A program made the position numbers and the translations under genes. Of a DNA stretch of 40,148 bases, positions 1-8,142 are shown piece by piece. The DNA comes from a virus. Positions within the stretch are counted from its first letter, which is position 1; the number at the start of each line of letters is the position of its first letter. Location: positions 1-40,148 of IMG/VR virus record IMGVR_UViG_3300031857_000472. The stretch is one strand, 5' to 3'. A model generated the notes under the pieces. It did not search any database. It was given only the letters and a program-made list of their open reading frames with translations, and was not told the origin of the DNA.

Positions 1-245
1 CGACGACGGCACGCGGATCATAGACCTGGGAAATCTCGTTCTCGGCATAACCAAGTTTCTGCGCGTACTGGCGCAGCTTCACCCGGTCGGCCTCGAAACG
101 CTGCGGATCCTTCCACGCCGGAACCGCCTGCGCGAGTTTCTCCCGCCCTTCCTGGACGACCTGACGCAGCTGCTGCACTTGCTGCTCCTGCATCAGGGCC
201 ATCACCCTCTGCTGCTCGACGGTGGCGGCCTGGAGCCGCTCCTGC
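1..245. repeat. terminal overlap, left copy
   Basis: The first 245 bases recur at 39904-40148. By direct comparison the copies differ only at position 119 (C) versus 40022 (T). The repeat lies inside the scaffold gene and keeps its reading frame. This is what a circular assembly overlap looks like, giving a unit genome of about 39,903 bp. Direct terminal repeats of a linear phage genome are the less likely alternative, since they rarely sit inside a structural gene. Confidence 0.95.
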
Positions 246-805
246 TTCTCGCGGTAGAGGTCTTTTTGCCGAACGTATTCCAGAGGGTCTTCGGCGAAGA
301 GCTGCTCCCAATTCGGCTCCTGCTGAACCGTCTCCGCCAGCTGCTGCTGGAGAGCATTGAGAAGCTGGGCGTACTGCGCGCGCTCCATCTGGACTTGCTG
401 GGCCTCCGCATGGACTTGCTTGCGCTCCTCCTGCAGGGCCATCGTCTTGCGGCTGTAATCCGCTTGCCGCTGATAGCCGGCGACTGCCTCCTTCAGAGGG
501 ATCTGCTCCTCCTTGCCGTCAATCTTGACGGTGACGAGCTGTTCCATCGGATCGGAAGCCTCATCGGCATCCTCGTCATTGGCGGCGGCTTCTTCATCCT
601 CGGCACCGGCAGCCTCGTCGGCTGCGGGCGTCTCATCCTCGGATGCGGAAGCCTCAAGCGCCTCGGCCTGATCGTCGGCCGGGCTGTCTTCGGCGGCGTC
701 CTGTTCGCGCGTCTGTTTCTCCGGTGAACCGGACAGAAGGGCCTCGAACTGGCTGGCCGCCTCGGTAAGACCGATGCCCTGGGAGGGCGTGTCGGTGGTG
801 GTCAT
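1..805 (-). CDS. scaffold protein, N-terminal 268 codons
   Basis: This starts at ATG 805, with a GGAAAGG ribosome site upstream, and runs off the left edge. It continues in the same frame at the right end of the window and stops at 39701, giving about 335 residues in all. The first 85 residues are very acidic and Ala/Glu/Asp-rich. Next comes a short IDGKEEQIPL segment followed by GYQRQADYSRKT, then a long Gln/Glu-rich coiled coil. This layout is typical of phage scaffolds in podovirus-like head modules. It lies directly before the major capsid gene, as scaffolds usually do. The protein would form the inner core of the procapsid and leave before DNA is packaged. No protease motif was recognised. 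Confidence 0.85.
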   Translation of the reverse strand, partial: MTTTDTPSQGIGLTEAASQFEALLSGSPEKQTREQDAAEDSPADDQAEALEASASEDETPAADEAAGAEDEEAAANDEDADEASDPMEQLVTVKIDGKEEQIPLKEAVAGYQRQADYSRKTMALQEERKQVHAEAQQVQMERAQYAQLLNALQQQLAETVQQEPNWEQLFAEDPLEYVRQKDLYREKQERLQAATVEQQRVMALMQEQQVQQLRQVVQEGREKLAQAVPAWKDPQRFEADRVKLRQYAQKLGYAENEISQVYDPRAVV

Positions 806-875
806 CTATCTACCTTTCCAACGTCTCACGACGTTTGAGGGTTGAGCCGTAGCGCCTCACGGCGCGGGTTGTGGC

Positions 876-1130
876 CTAACGCTTGTTGGCGCTTCGGCCG
901 TTGTGAGCGTCCACCTTCGGCGCGCTTGCGAGCGCTTTCAGCTTGGCCCGAAAATCATCAATGGCGCGGATGGCGGCGTGTGCCGCTTCGCGCTTCTGCA
1001 CGTCCTGCGGCGAGGTGTTCCGCCATTCGTGAATGTAGCGGCTTTCGATGCTCGTCAGCACCACCTGCACGAAATCGTCGGCCAGCAGCTGCGCGGCCTT
1101 GCGGGCCATCTCGTCGGGGGTTGGGGTCAT
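876..1130 (-). CDS. small conserved phage protein
   Basis: 84 residues, starting at ATG 1130 with an ACAGG-type ribosome site. It is rich in Ala, Arg and Asp and is predicted mostly helical. The central YIHEWRNT motif is one I associate with small proteins next to portal and scaffold genes in related phages. It sits between the portal block and the scaffold in the same direction, so a minor head-assembly role is plausible. The function is not known, and no membrane segment or metal site is visible. Confidence 0.7.
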   Translation of the reverse strand: MTPTPDEMARKAAQLLADDFVQVVLTSIESRYIHEWRNTSPQDVQKREAAHAAIRAIDDFRAKLKALASAPKVDAHNGRSANKR

Positions 1131-1230
1131 TGACCTGTCACCATTTTTCTGTCAATCTGTCCAACTGGCGATTTCACCAACTTGCAGGCCTGGGCGACGT
1201 GCCCGAACATGCTAAAGAGGGAGTTCAGAC

Positions 1231-1501
1231 CATGACCGAACGTTTTGCCGTCAGCCCGCGCATGCTGTGCGAGGAGATGCGCCGACGCGGTATCCCGGAT
1301 GCCATCGCGAAGGCAAAGATCGGCGCCACTTTTGACTGGCTTCCGAAAGGCTGCCGCATAGGGCGCGCGATCTGGCTGCGGCATGACGAGAAATTCCCTA
1401 TTGCTCATTGGGATCGTCTCCTTCCAGAAGATCGGAAGCGACTGCCGCGCCACCAATGGCCGGTAGACCCTGATAGCCAATCTTCTCAACTCGAGAAATA
1501 A
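1231..1501 (+). CDS. rightward small gene inside the late operon
   Basis: 90 residues starting MTERFAVSPRM, preceded by a strong GAGGGAG ribosome site with 7 bases of spacing. It runs against the surrounding late genes, and its last 104 bases overlap antisense with the 3' end of the 763-residue virion protein gene. By hand count about three quarters of codons before the overlap end in G or C, more than in the competing minus-strand frame. The sequence is Arg/Lys and Trp-rich with a DWLPKG segment. The family is not recognised. Its position and orientation fit a moron, an independently expressed extra gene. The alternative is a leftward 93-residue frame over the same bases. Confidence 0.5.
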
Positions 1502-3689
1502 GGCCGCGCAGCCCATCTTCTCCGACGATTTTCAAGAGGCGCTCGTAATCAGGACGCTGACCCTTGCCGCCCCACTTAATGAGGCGGGTAAGGTTTTCTC
1601 GCGCCTTTGCAGAAATACCGGCACTGTCGAGGAGCTTGTTGTAGAACTCAGGCTGGCGGTTGTGGAGGCCCTTAAGCCTCTTAACGACCTCCTCAGTCGC
1701 CTTGCCCTGCCCAGCGTTTTCCTTGGCGAGTTCGCTTGAAAGATCGACATAATCACCTTGCCGGCGGCCGCGGGTCACTGTGGCGCCGGGCGCGGCTTTC
1801 TGGATGTCCTGCCCAAGCTCTCCACGCAAGGCTTTGCCTACGCTGCCGTAGTTCGCCTTGTCGTCGAAGTTAAGGAACGCCACGCCACCGTCAGTGTTCG
1901 CAAGCATGTATCCATGCTTTTGAGCGACATCGTGCAGGCGAGACATTTGAGCCTCGTCAGGAACGTCGCGCAAAGAAATCTGAAGAGACGTGCGGTCAGC
2001 GCCGCCGCCATGTGTGACAATTTTGTTCCAAGGCGAGCCTTCCTGCATGTCAAGCAAGCCTGCTACCGCTTGCCCAGTAGTGAAAAGATTTTCAGCATGC
2101 GGATTGACGATTGGGTTGCCTTCTGCGTTAAGCGCAAACCCTGTCATCGGTCGGCCAATCTCAACAGCGTTGTTTTCAACGCCGCCTGCCGAGTTACGAT
2201 AGAAGCCTGTGGCGTGCTGTGTGGGTCGTACCGGCAACCGAGCATCAGCATACATGCGGTGTCGGCCAGTTTGCGGGTCTGCCCACTGCGCCTCCGCCGA
2301 AAAGGCGTCGCGAACGTGCTTTGGAGCGTTGATAAGATCGGGCATCAAGCCAGTGCTTTTGCCAGGCACCTGCTCGCCGGTAATGCTCACCGTGTATTTC
2401 GGATTATAATCCGGGTACGTTTTAGCCGCTTCCGCCACTCCCTGCTCAAGCGGGATGCCTTTTGCATTTGCGATTGCGCGCCCCTTACCAAACACCCAAG
2501 GGGCCGCCTGCACCTCGGCTGCCGTCCAGTTATTCCGGCCACCAAGATTGCTCCTATTGGCACGATCAACAGCCAACATCGTCTCGTAGTCGAGGAAACG
2601 ATGCTCTTGTGGCGTCAGCGCGCGAGAGAATGTTGATCCATCCGTGTTAGTATAACCGAATCCTCTAGCGTGCCAGATGTCATTCGTGCCAGTGGTGGCG
2701 TAAGGCACGGTCGGGTCCAGATGCTGCCCATAGACGCCAGTCTTCTTTCCTAATGAAGGAGTGCCTCTCGTATCAACAGGGATGTCATCAAGAAGCGGCC
2801 CGCCATTATGGCCCATCATGCCTTGCGTGGCAGCAGTCGTCTGAGCATCGCGGCGCGCGTTGCGTGCGTTGACATAATTCTGCGCTTGAGCTCCTGTGCG
2901 ATACTTATCCTTGGGACGCCCCGCCTCGTAATCAGTGCGCGCATTGAGCGCAAAACCCATATTCGTGTCAGGGTTGGCCTGCGCGCTCCACAAAGCTTTC
3001 TCGCCAGCCGAAAGCTGCTGATAATAAGTATCAGCGCCCTCCGTATCGACAATGTCACCTCGGGCGCGCTCATACCAATTCCCGCCGACCTGGCCGCCTG
3101 CCACGTCTGCATCAAAGGCGGCACGCATAGCCTGAATGTCTTCGGGCGTCCTGACATTGGCGGGACCACCTACATAAGACCCGTCCTGTGACTGCATCAA
3201 ATGCGGCTCAGGTCGAGCCGTTGCGATTGCATCATCACGGCTCATGGTGCGGAGGTCAGGCGTGGCGAGAATACCTCTCTGAGCAGATCGACCAGACCCG
3301 GCACCCGTCTCAGGCGCACGCGCCACATTGTCCCACGGCCCCAGTGAAAGCGCCGGCACAACTGCCGCCATACTCGACAGGCCCGCAAACGGCGCCCAGC
3401 GAGCGGCGTCACCATAACGGCCTTCGGCCATCGCCTTGGAAAATTCTTGGTTGTTCGCGGCAGCATCAGCCACGTCGGCAGCATCACTGAACTCAAGAAG
3501 GCCGCCAACAAACGGAAGATGAGGGCCGAAAAGATAGTTCGACCACTCGTTTCCGAAATCACGCACCTTCTCCTGCCAGATGCGATCGTCCTGCGGAATA
3601 GCCTTCGGCTTCCTTAATCCTTCGTGCCCAGGAACCCTGTAATAAGGATCGTCGAGTAGGCCGCCAAAACCATTGAATGACATTGCCAT
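1398..3689 (-). CDS. large virion-associated, polyvalent-like protein
   Basis: 763 residues. The start is ATG 3689, which overlaps the stop of the upstream gene as TGATG. A GTG one codon earlier is a possible but less likely start. The N-terminus (about 1-120) is Gly/Ala-rich with hydrophobic stretches, followed by a long mixed region with a MGHNGGPLLDD motif. The C-terminal third is Lys/Arg-rich and ends in an acidic tail. No enzyme signature is certain. Its size, its place after portal and an ART-like gene, and its sequence style resemble the large polyvalent proteins that phages package and inject with DNA. An internal or ejected virion role is therefore inferred. Base composition is patchy and more AT-rich than the portal, which suggests mosaic origin. 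Confidence 0.6.
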   Translation of the reverse strand: MAMSFNGFGGLLDDPYYRVPGHEGLRKPKAIPQDDRIWQEKVRDFGNEWSNYLFGPHLPFVGGLLEFSDAADVADAAANNQEFSKAMAEGRYGDAARWAPFAGLSSMAAVVPALSLGPWDNVARAPETGAGSGRSAQRGILATPDLRTMSRDDAIATARPEPHLMQSQDGSYVGGPANVRTPEDIQAMRAAFDADVAGGQVGGNWYERARGDIVDTEGADTYYQQLSAGEKALWSAQANPDTNMGFALNARTDYEAGRPKDKYRTGAQAQNYVNARNARRDAQTTAATQGMMGHNGGPLLDDIPVDTRGTPSLGKKTGVYGQHLDPTVPYATTGTNDIWHARGFGYTNTDGSTFSRALTPQEHRFLDYETMLAVDRANRSNLGGRNNWTAAEVQAAPWVFGKGRAIANAKGIPLEQGVAEAAKTYPDYNPKYTVSITGEQVPGKSTGLMPDLINAPKHVRDAFSAEAQWADPQTGRHRMYADARLPVRPTQHATGFYRNSAGGVENNAVEIGRPMTGFALNAEGNPIVNPHAENLFTTGQAVAGLLDMQEGSPWNKIVTHGGGADRTSLQISLRDVPDEAQMSRLHDVAQKHGYMLANTDGGVAFLNFDDKANYGSVGKALRGELGQDIQKAAPGATVTRGRRQGDYVDLSSELAKENAGQGKATEEVVKRLKGLHNRQPEFYNKLLDSAGISAKARENLTRLIKWGGKGQRPDYERLLKIVGEDGLRGLISRVEKIGYQGLPAIGGAAVASDLLEGDDPNEQ

Positions 3690-3709
3690 CACTGCACCCC
3701 CATCGGCTG
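3685..3709. repeat. 25-bp junction direct repeat, left copy
   Basis: This is identical over 25 bases to 4791-4815. Each copy covers the last codons of one gene (encoding PMGVQ and stop) and the TGATG start of the next. The spacing of 1106 bp is exactly one gene plus one junction. Confidence 0.95.
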
Positions 3710-4795
3710 GTCCTGCATGGCCTGCATCGCGGCGGTGCCGCCGCCGAGCAGCCCGACAAGGCCGTACTTGCGAATGATGTCGATCAGGCTGTCATCGAAG
3801 ACGACGTAGTTGCGGGTGCCGTCACCAGCGCCGCGCGATCCGGCGTCTAGGTAGCGGATGCCCGGCACCCCAGCTTGCCGGAGCATCTCAACCGCGCCTG
3901 TCCTATCACTGGGGGCTAGACTAGAAACAGAGGTTTTCCCTGTCCGGGCGCGGGCAACATCATCAATCAAATGTTCGTAAACATCTGACCCGTTCAAAGT
4001 GTCGTATTTGTGGCCGTAAACGTCTTTAGGAAACATTTTCCGCACCGCTTCCGGCTGCTCACTCAGCGGCTTGTCCCAGTCGAGGAAGCTGTCGGGGTCG
4101 GCGTTGATCTCGACTTCGTACATGCGGCCACGCTGCGTTGGTATCGCCCCCGCATCAATAATTGACAGCACTTCATCAACGGTTTCCTGCGGTATCGGGA
4201 ACCCATTGGTCAGCTTACTGATGTCTTCGCGCATAAGTTTTGCGATTGTCGGCTTGTCTAACCCGCCAATCATCAGGGGGCGACGGGATACGTTTGTTAA
4301 TAGCGCGCGGGCGGCCTCCGACGTTCCGTCAGGGACGCCAACAAACTCAATGTTCGGAGATTTCATAGAAAGTGCGTCGCGATACCCCTTCGCCACATCT
4401 TCGGCTTCAGCAAAATACAGCCCATGACCATAAGCCTGCGCGCCCTCGCCCGTGCCGATCTTGTCCATGCTGAAGCGGTCAAAGTCATACGGGGAGCCGT
4501 GATAGGCGCGAATGCGCTTCGGAGACGGCCCCGGCATGCCTGCCATCGCCAGCGTGCCAGCAGCAGCGCCGAAATTACCTAGGCCTGCCTCGCGGCCTGC
4601 ATCATACATATCAGCGCCGAAGCCGAAGGGCGTGAAGGTGGCAACGTCCATCAACTTTTCAGCCTGCTGCTGGCCCTCGCGATCGTCAGAATACAGAAGG
4701 CCGCGCACCCAATCAGTTGCGCGCTCGCGCATTGTGGGCGTGTAGGACTTCAAAACCGCACCATCGCCATAATGCGGATCCAGCAAGCCCGCCAT
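3689..4795 (-). CDS. ADP-ribosyltransferase-like phage protein
   Basis: 368 residues. The start is ATG 4795, coupled as TGATG to the portal stop. After about 90 residues comes an ART-like domain. It has AYHGS at 97-101, where His often binds NAD in this fold, and YGHGLYFAE at 122-130. The later parts are YEVEINADPDSFLDWDKPL and, near 330, NYVVFDDSLIDI. This pattern matches ART domains known from polyvalent proteins of phages and mobile elements. The likely role is to modify host proteins after injection, or to remain as an internal virion enzyme; this is inference. The N-terminal 90 residues resemble in style the start of the next gene. The gene is flanked by an exact 25-bp repeat of the junction, a sign of modular insertion. 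Confidence 0.75.
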   Translation of the reverse strand: MAGLLDPHYGDGAVLKSYTPTMRERATDWVRGLLYSDDREGQQQAEKLMDVATFTPFGFGADMYDAGREAGLGNFGAAAGTLAMAGMPGPSPKRIRAYHGSPYDFDRFSMDKIGTGEGAQAYGHGLYFAEAEDVAKGYRDALSMKSPNIEFVGVPDGTSEAARALLTNVSRRPLMIGGLDKPTIAKLMREDISKLTNGFPIPQETVDEVLSIIDAGAIPTQRGRMYEVEINADPDSFLDWDKPLSEQPEAVRKMFPKDVYGHKYDTLNGSDVYEHLIDDVARARTGKTSVSSLAPSDRTGAVEMLRQAGVPGIRYLDAGSRGAGDGTRNYVVFDDSLIDIIRKYGLVGLLGGGTAAMQAMQDQPMGVQ

Positions 4796-4815
4796 CACTG
4801 CACCCCCATCGGCTG
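4791..4815. repeat. 25-bp junction direct repeat, right copy
   Basis: This is the second copy of the repeat at 3685-3709, at the portal/ART gene border. As a result both the portal and the ART-like protein end in QPMGVQ. Confidence 0.95.
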
Positions 4816-6957
4816 CTGCTGCGCCCGCATGGCCGCCTGCTGCTGCTGGGCCATGATCTTGGCCGCGTCACGCTCGCGCTGGATCATCGCGTAGAGTTGC
4901 TCGACTTGCATCTGCGTGCCGTACTTGGCGTTGATTTCGGTTGCCTTCAGCCAGATGTCGGCGTCAAGCTGATCGCGCTTCAAATCCATCTCGTCGTCGT
5001 GCTTCTTGATTTCGAGCTGCGCCTTGAGGACCGCGATCTCCGTGTCCTTCTTGATCTTGTCAGCCTCGACCTGGGCGAGGATCTGCGCCGGATCCTGCGC
5101 CTGCTGCTGCGGCTGCGCCAGCTGCTGCTCGGCCTCGGGCGTGATCTCAGAGAAATACCGCGAGGCATCCTTCAGACCCGACAGCTCGAGGATTTGCGCC
5201 ATCGTGTTTCGCAGCTGCTTGATCGACACGATGGGATTGGACGGCCCCAGCGTCTGCAGGATTTCCTTCTGCTGGCCGACGACCGTCGTCAGGAGGCCCA
5301 CGCGCTGCTCGATCGAGCCGGTGCCAAGGCCGACGTTGACGACGACATCCATGTCGGCATCCCACGACCGCGGGTCTACCGGCACCCACTCATTCCGCAA
5401 CCGCACCATGCGGGGGCGGTCCTGGTGCTTGATGACCTCTTTCAGCAAACCACGGAACAGCCGGCGGATGCCCGTCTCGGCGAAGATGCGCGCCACCATC
5501 TCGAGGCGCTCCTGCGCGGCCGACATTGTCGCCGTCACTGCCGCCTTGGTGGTCGATTGCAGCACGTCGGCGTCGAGGCCCTGCGAAGCCTTCGACATGC
5601 CCGTGCGCGAGGCCCTGACATCGTCAAGGTAGGCGATGATCGGCATCGCCTGCTGGCCGACGAAGGTGTTGCCGAGTTCCTGGATCATGCCCGGCTGCGT
5701 GGCGCGGATGATGCCGCCCGTCTCGACGTTCAGCACGTCATCCATGTTGACGGCGCCCTCGACCACCACCGTGCGGGGGTGGATCACCTGGGCTAGGCTG
5801 TCGAGCGTGTTGCGGACGACGTTGGACTTGATCAGCTGCAGATCCATGACCTGGTCGGCGATGCTCGAACCGATCACCATGTGAGGCTCGGGGTCAGGGC
5901 AGATCACCGCCATCTGCACCTCGTCCACGACCTCGTCATGGAGAATGTAGGAGCCCTCGCCGATCGTGCAGACGCGGCGCAGTTCGGCGACACCATCGCC
6001 GTCGCGGTCGATGCGGATGTAGCTCTCGACGTATTCGTAACGCCGCATGGAGGGGTCGGCAGACGTGTCACTGGCGCCGCCCATCCAGTCGCGGAGTGCG
6101 GGGTTGCGGGTCTGCGCCTCGAGGTTCAACTCAAAAGACGACGACGAATTGCCATGCTCCTCGATTTCCTCGCGCGAGTAGCCCATCTCGACCAGTTCGG
6201 AGAGGGTCTTGAGGCTGCGATGGCCGACATAGTCGGCATTGTCGAGGTCACGCGCGTTGCGCGCGATCAGGAACTCTTCCGGCGGCACGCACTGCACCAC
6301 CTGGCGGCGGTCCTCGGTGCGGCGGCGGATCTGCACGTCGAAAAGAGGCGAGGGGAGCCCCGTCATGGGGTCGGGCTCACCCTCGCCAGTTTGCTGCACC
6401 ACCAGCAACTCGATCGAACCATCTTCCTGCAGCAGCTGCAGCTGCGACTGGTCGATGCCGGAATATTTTTCCTCGCGAACACTGACCTTCGTCTCGGTGT
6501 ACCACTTGAAGACGCCGATCTTCGTCAGGAGCGCATTCTTGAACGCCGAATGCAGGATCGTGAAGCCGGGATTGTCCACGTTGAAAACGTAGCTCACATA
6601 GTCGGTGGCCTGCTCGGCCATCGCCACGTCCTCCGCGCGACGCGGCGCGAACTCGACCGGCTTCTCGGACGCCGTAAACACGCGGAGCAGGCTCGGCATC
6701 ATGGCAAGGATGGTGTCCCGCACCTCGGTCATAACGACCTGAGAGCGGCCCTCCTCCTCATTGCCGAACGGGTCGGCGCGATAATACTTGATCGCCTTCT
6801 CGCGGTCAGGCGCCACCTCGTCGTCGATGTAGTCGGCCGCGTCCTTGATCGCCGCCTTCACCGCGCCCTGGAACTCTTCCTCCGACATGGCCTCGGGCGC
6901 CTCGGGGCTCTCTTCAAGACCCATAGCCTCGAGCGTTTCATCCAGGCCGTCGTCCAT
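4795..6957 (-). CDS. portal protein
   Basis: 720 residues. ATG 6957 overlaps the upstream stop as TGATG and is chosen over a longer frame that reads through the preceding gene. It has the P22-type long portal layout: an acidic N-terminus, a YYRADPFGNEEEGRSQVV segment, DYVSYVFNVDNPGF, then the clip and stem regions. The last 150 residues form a Gln-rich coiled-coil barrel ending in QQQPMGVQ. Twelve copies would form the DNA gate at one capsid corner, dock the terminase and hold the tail adaptor. It follows terminase and two Gly-rich genes and precedes the ART-like gene. Length fits long podoviral portals. Confidence 0.92.
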   Translation of the reverse strand: MDDGLDETLEAMGLEESPEAPEAMSEEEFQGAVKAAIKDAADYIDDEVAPDREKAIKYYRADPFGNEEEGRSQVVMTEVRDTILAMMPSLLRVFTASEKPVEFAPRRAEDVAMAEQATDYVSYVFNVDNPGFTILHSAFKNALLTKIGVFKWYTETKVSVREEKYSGIDQSQLQLLQEDGSIELLVVQQTGEGEPDPMTGLPSPLFDVQIRRRTEDRRQVVQCVPPEEFLIARNARDLDNADYVGHRSLKTLSELVEMGYSREEIEEHGNSSSSFELNLEAQTRNPALRDWMGGASDTSADPSMRRYEYVESYIRIDRDGDGVAELRRVCTIGEGSYILHDEVVDEVQMAVICPDPEPHMVIGSSIADQVMDLQLIKSNVVRNTLDSLAQVIHPRTVVVEGAVNMDDVLNVETGGIIRATQPGMIQELGNTFVGQQAMPIIAYLDDVRASRTGMSKASQGLDADVLQSTTKAAVTATMSAAQERLEMVARIFAETGIRRLFRGLLKEVIKHQDRPRMVRLRNEWVPVDPRSWDADMDVVVNVGLGTGSIEQRVGLLTTVVGQQKEILQTLGPSNPIVSIKQLRNTMAQILELSGLKDASRYFSEITPEAEQQLAQPQQQAQDPAQILAQVEADKIKKDTEIAVLKAQLEIKKHDDEMDLKRDQLDADIWLKATEINAKYGTQMQVEQLYAMIQRERDAAKIMAQQQQAAMRAQQQPMGVQ

Positions 6958-7283
6958 CAAAGAAGCCCCTGCACGGGCGGCACGCCGCCATGCTTTCCCT
7001 GCGCGTTGTACCAATCGACCCACCAGGCGGGCAGATTGCCGAAATTGGGCGTGCCAGAGCCGCCGCCCGAACCACCACCAGATCCGCCGCCCGAACGACC
7101 CGAGCCGCCGCTCATGCTATCCGGCAGGCCCGTGAACGGGTTACGGCCCGCGCGGAGGTTCCGCATGAAGATGTCCTCGTAGATCGAGCGCGTGCCGTTC
7201 GGGGTCTGGACCGGGCCGCCAAGGGCGTAGAAGATGCCCGCCGGGCCGTCGAATGCTGAAAGGGCTTCAGGGAAGAATGCCAT
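6957..7283 (-). CDS. small Gly/Ser-rich virion-module protein
   Basis: 108 residues, ATG 7283. The first 55 residues look folded, with an aromatic FYALGGPV segment. A (S/G)GGS-type low-complexity linker follows, then a short C-terminal WWVDWYNAQG segment. Such a flexible linker between two short ordered ends suggests a structural adapter or peptide tether. Its stop overlaps the portal start. The family is not recognised. Confidence 0.65.
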   Translation of the reverse strand: MAFFPEALSAFDGPAGIFYALGGPVQTPNGTRSIYEDIFMRNLRAGRNPFTGLPDSMSGGSGRSGGGSGGGSGGGSGTPNFGNLPAWWVDWYNAQGKHGGVPPVQGLL

Positions 7284-7294
7284 CGGTCAGCGCC

Positions 7295-8038
7295 TCACCA
7301 GCCGCCACCAGCGCCGCCACCGAAGCCGCCGCCAGATCTCCCGGTGCCGCCGCGGTAGTCACCGCTCGGGCGCGTCGAAATACTATTCAAGGCGGTAACG
7401 CCTCGCCCCCCCAGGACTGTCCCGTCAATCCCCGGCTGTTGATAAAACCGACCACCAACACCGTGCGAGGCCCGCGCCGTTGGGTTGTACATATAATTTC
7501 CGTATGACCACCCCTTCGGATACACATAGTTGTAGTCAAACGACAAGTTCGGCGGAATGCCGGGAATTTCCGGCACCGCATTCACCGGCACATCCTGATC
7601 CAGAAGACCACCCGGTCCCGCCGCCGGCCGCGGCCGCGCACGCTCCGCCAGGAGGCGGGCGATCTGGAAGGCCCGCATGCCGCTGCCCGCATTCACGCCC
7701 AAGCCTCCTGGCGCACCAGGGCCGGCCCCGAACATCGGCGCACCCGAGGGGGTGCGGAAATTGCTGTAGGTGCCCGTCGAAGGCCCTATCCCGGCACCCG
7801 CCAGGCTGCGCGCGTCGCGGGTCGCATGCCCTATCGCATTGCCACCCGCCGGGCCGAAGGCCGTGTTGCCGTGGATCGTGCTGCCGGTGGTGATCCCGAG
7901 ATTGCCCCGGCCGATGGTCGTGCCGCCACCGAAGTTGCCGCCGCCACCACCCATGCCGCCCGCACTCGCCGTGCTGCTTTGGCTCATCGACATGCCGGGG
8001 GCCTTCATGCTGGAATTGAAATCACTGCCTGCGGGCAT
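7295..8038 (-). CDS. Gly-rich structural-module protein
   Basis: 247 residues. ATG 8038 is preferred over an upstream codon because it has a strong GAGGAGGG ribosome site. Composition is dominated by Gly, Ser, Asn and Pro, with a compact middle (MRAFQIARLLAERARP) and an aromatic NYVYPKGWSYGNYMY patch. It is the first gene after the terminase and a 104-bp non-coding gap that may hold a promoter. A structural or decoration role is inferred from place only. Its Gly-rich ends resemble the neighbouring 108-residue protein, so the two may share a linker of common origin. Confidence 0.6.
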   Translation of the reverse strand: MPAGSDFNSSMKAPGMSMSQSSTASAGGMGGGGGNFGGGTTIGRGNLGITTGSTIHGNTAFGPAGGNAIGHATRDARSLAGAGIGPSTGTYSNFRTPSGAPMFGAGPGAPGGLGVNAGSGMRAFQIARLLAERARPRPAAGPGGLLDQDVPVNAVPEIPGIPPNLSFDYNYVYPKGWSYGNYMYNPTARASHGVGGRFYQQPGIDGTVLGGRGVTALNSISTRPSGDYRGGTGRSGGGFGGGAGGGW

Positions 8039-8142
8039 CAGGCCCTCCTCGCGGATTGGATTTGTGACGCTACCCCGCGCTAGCACAAATCAGCCGAAAA
8101 TGCAATGTTATAACATTACGTTTGCACAGCGCGAAAAGACCG
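8039..8142 (-). promoter_or_regulatory. non-coding gap with 14-bp palindrome, candidate late promoter
   Basis: This gap between the terminase and the Gly-rich gene is AT-richer than its surroundings. It contains a perfect palindrome, AATGTTATAACATT (8104-8117). On the minus strand the palindrome includes TATAAC, one base from the -10 consensus, but no good -35 is seen. A regulator-bound promoter for portal and downstream genes is a possible reading. Confidence 0.4.

Noticed and set aside
1-245. T7-like direct terminal repeats
   Set aside because: The repeat lies inside the scaffold gene and keeps its frame, which fits an assembly of a circular or permuted genome better.
1127-1408. Leftward 93-residue frame starting MSNREFLVMPQ with ATGA coupling at its end
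   Set aside because: It covers the same bases as the rightward 90-residue gene. Its third-position GC is lower by hand count (about 61% versus 74%). It stays possible because it has an AAGGAG-like site and would couple to the next gene.
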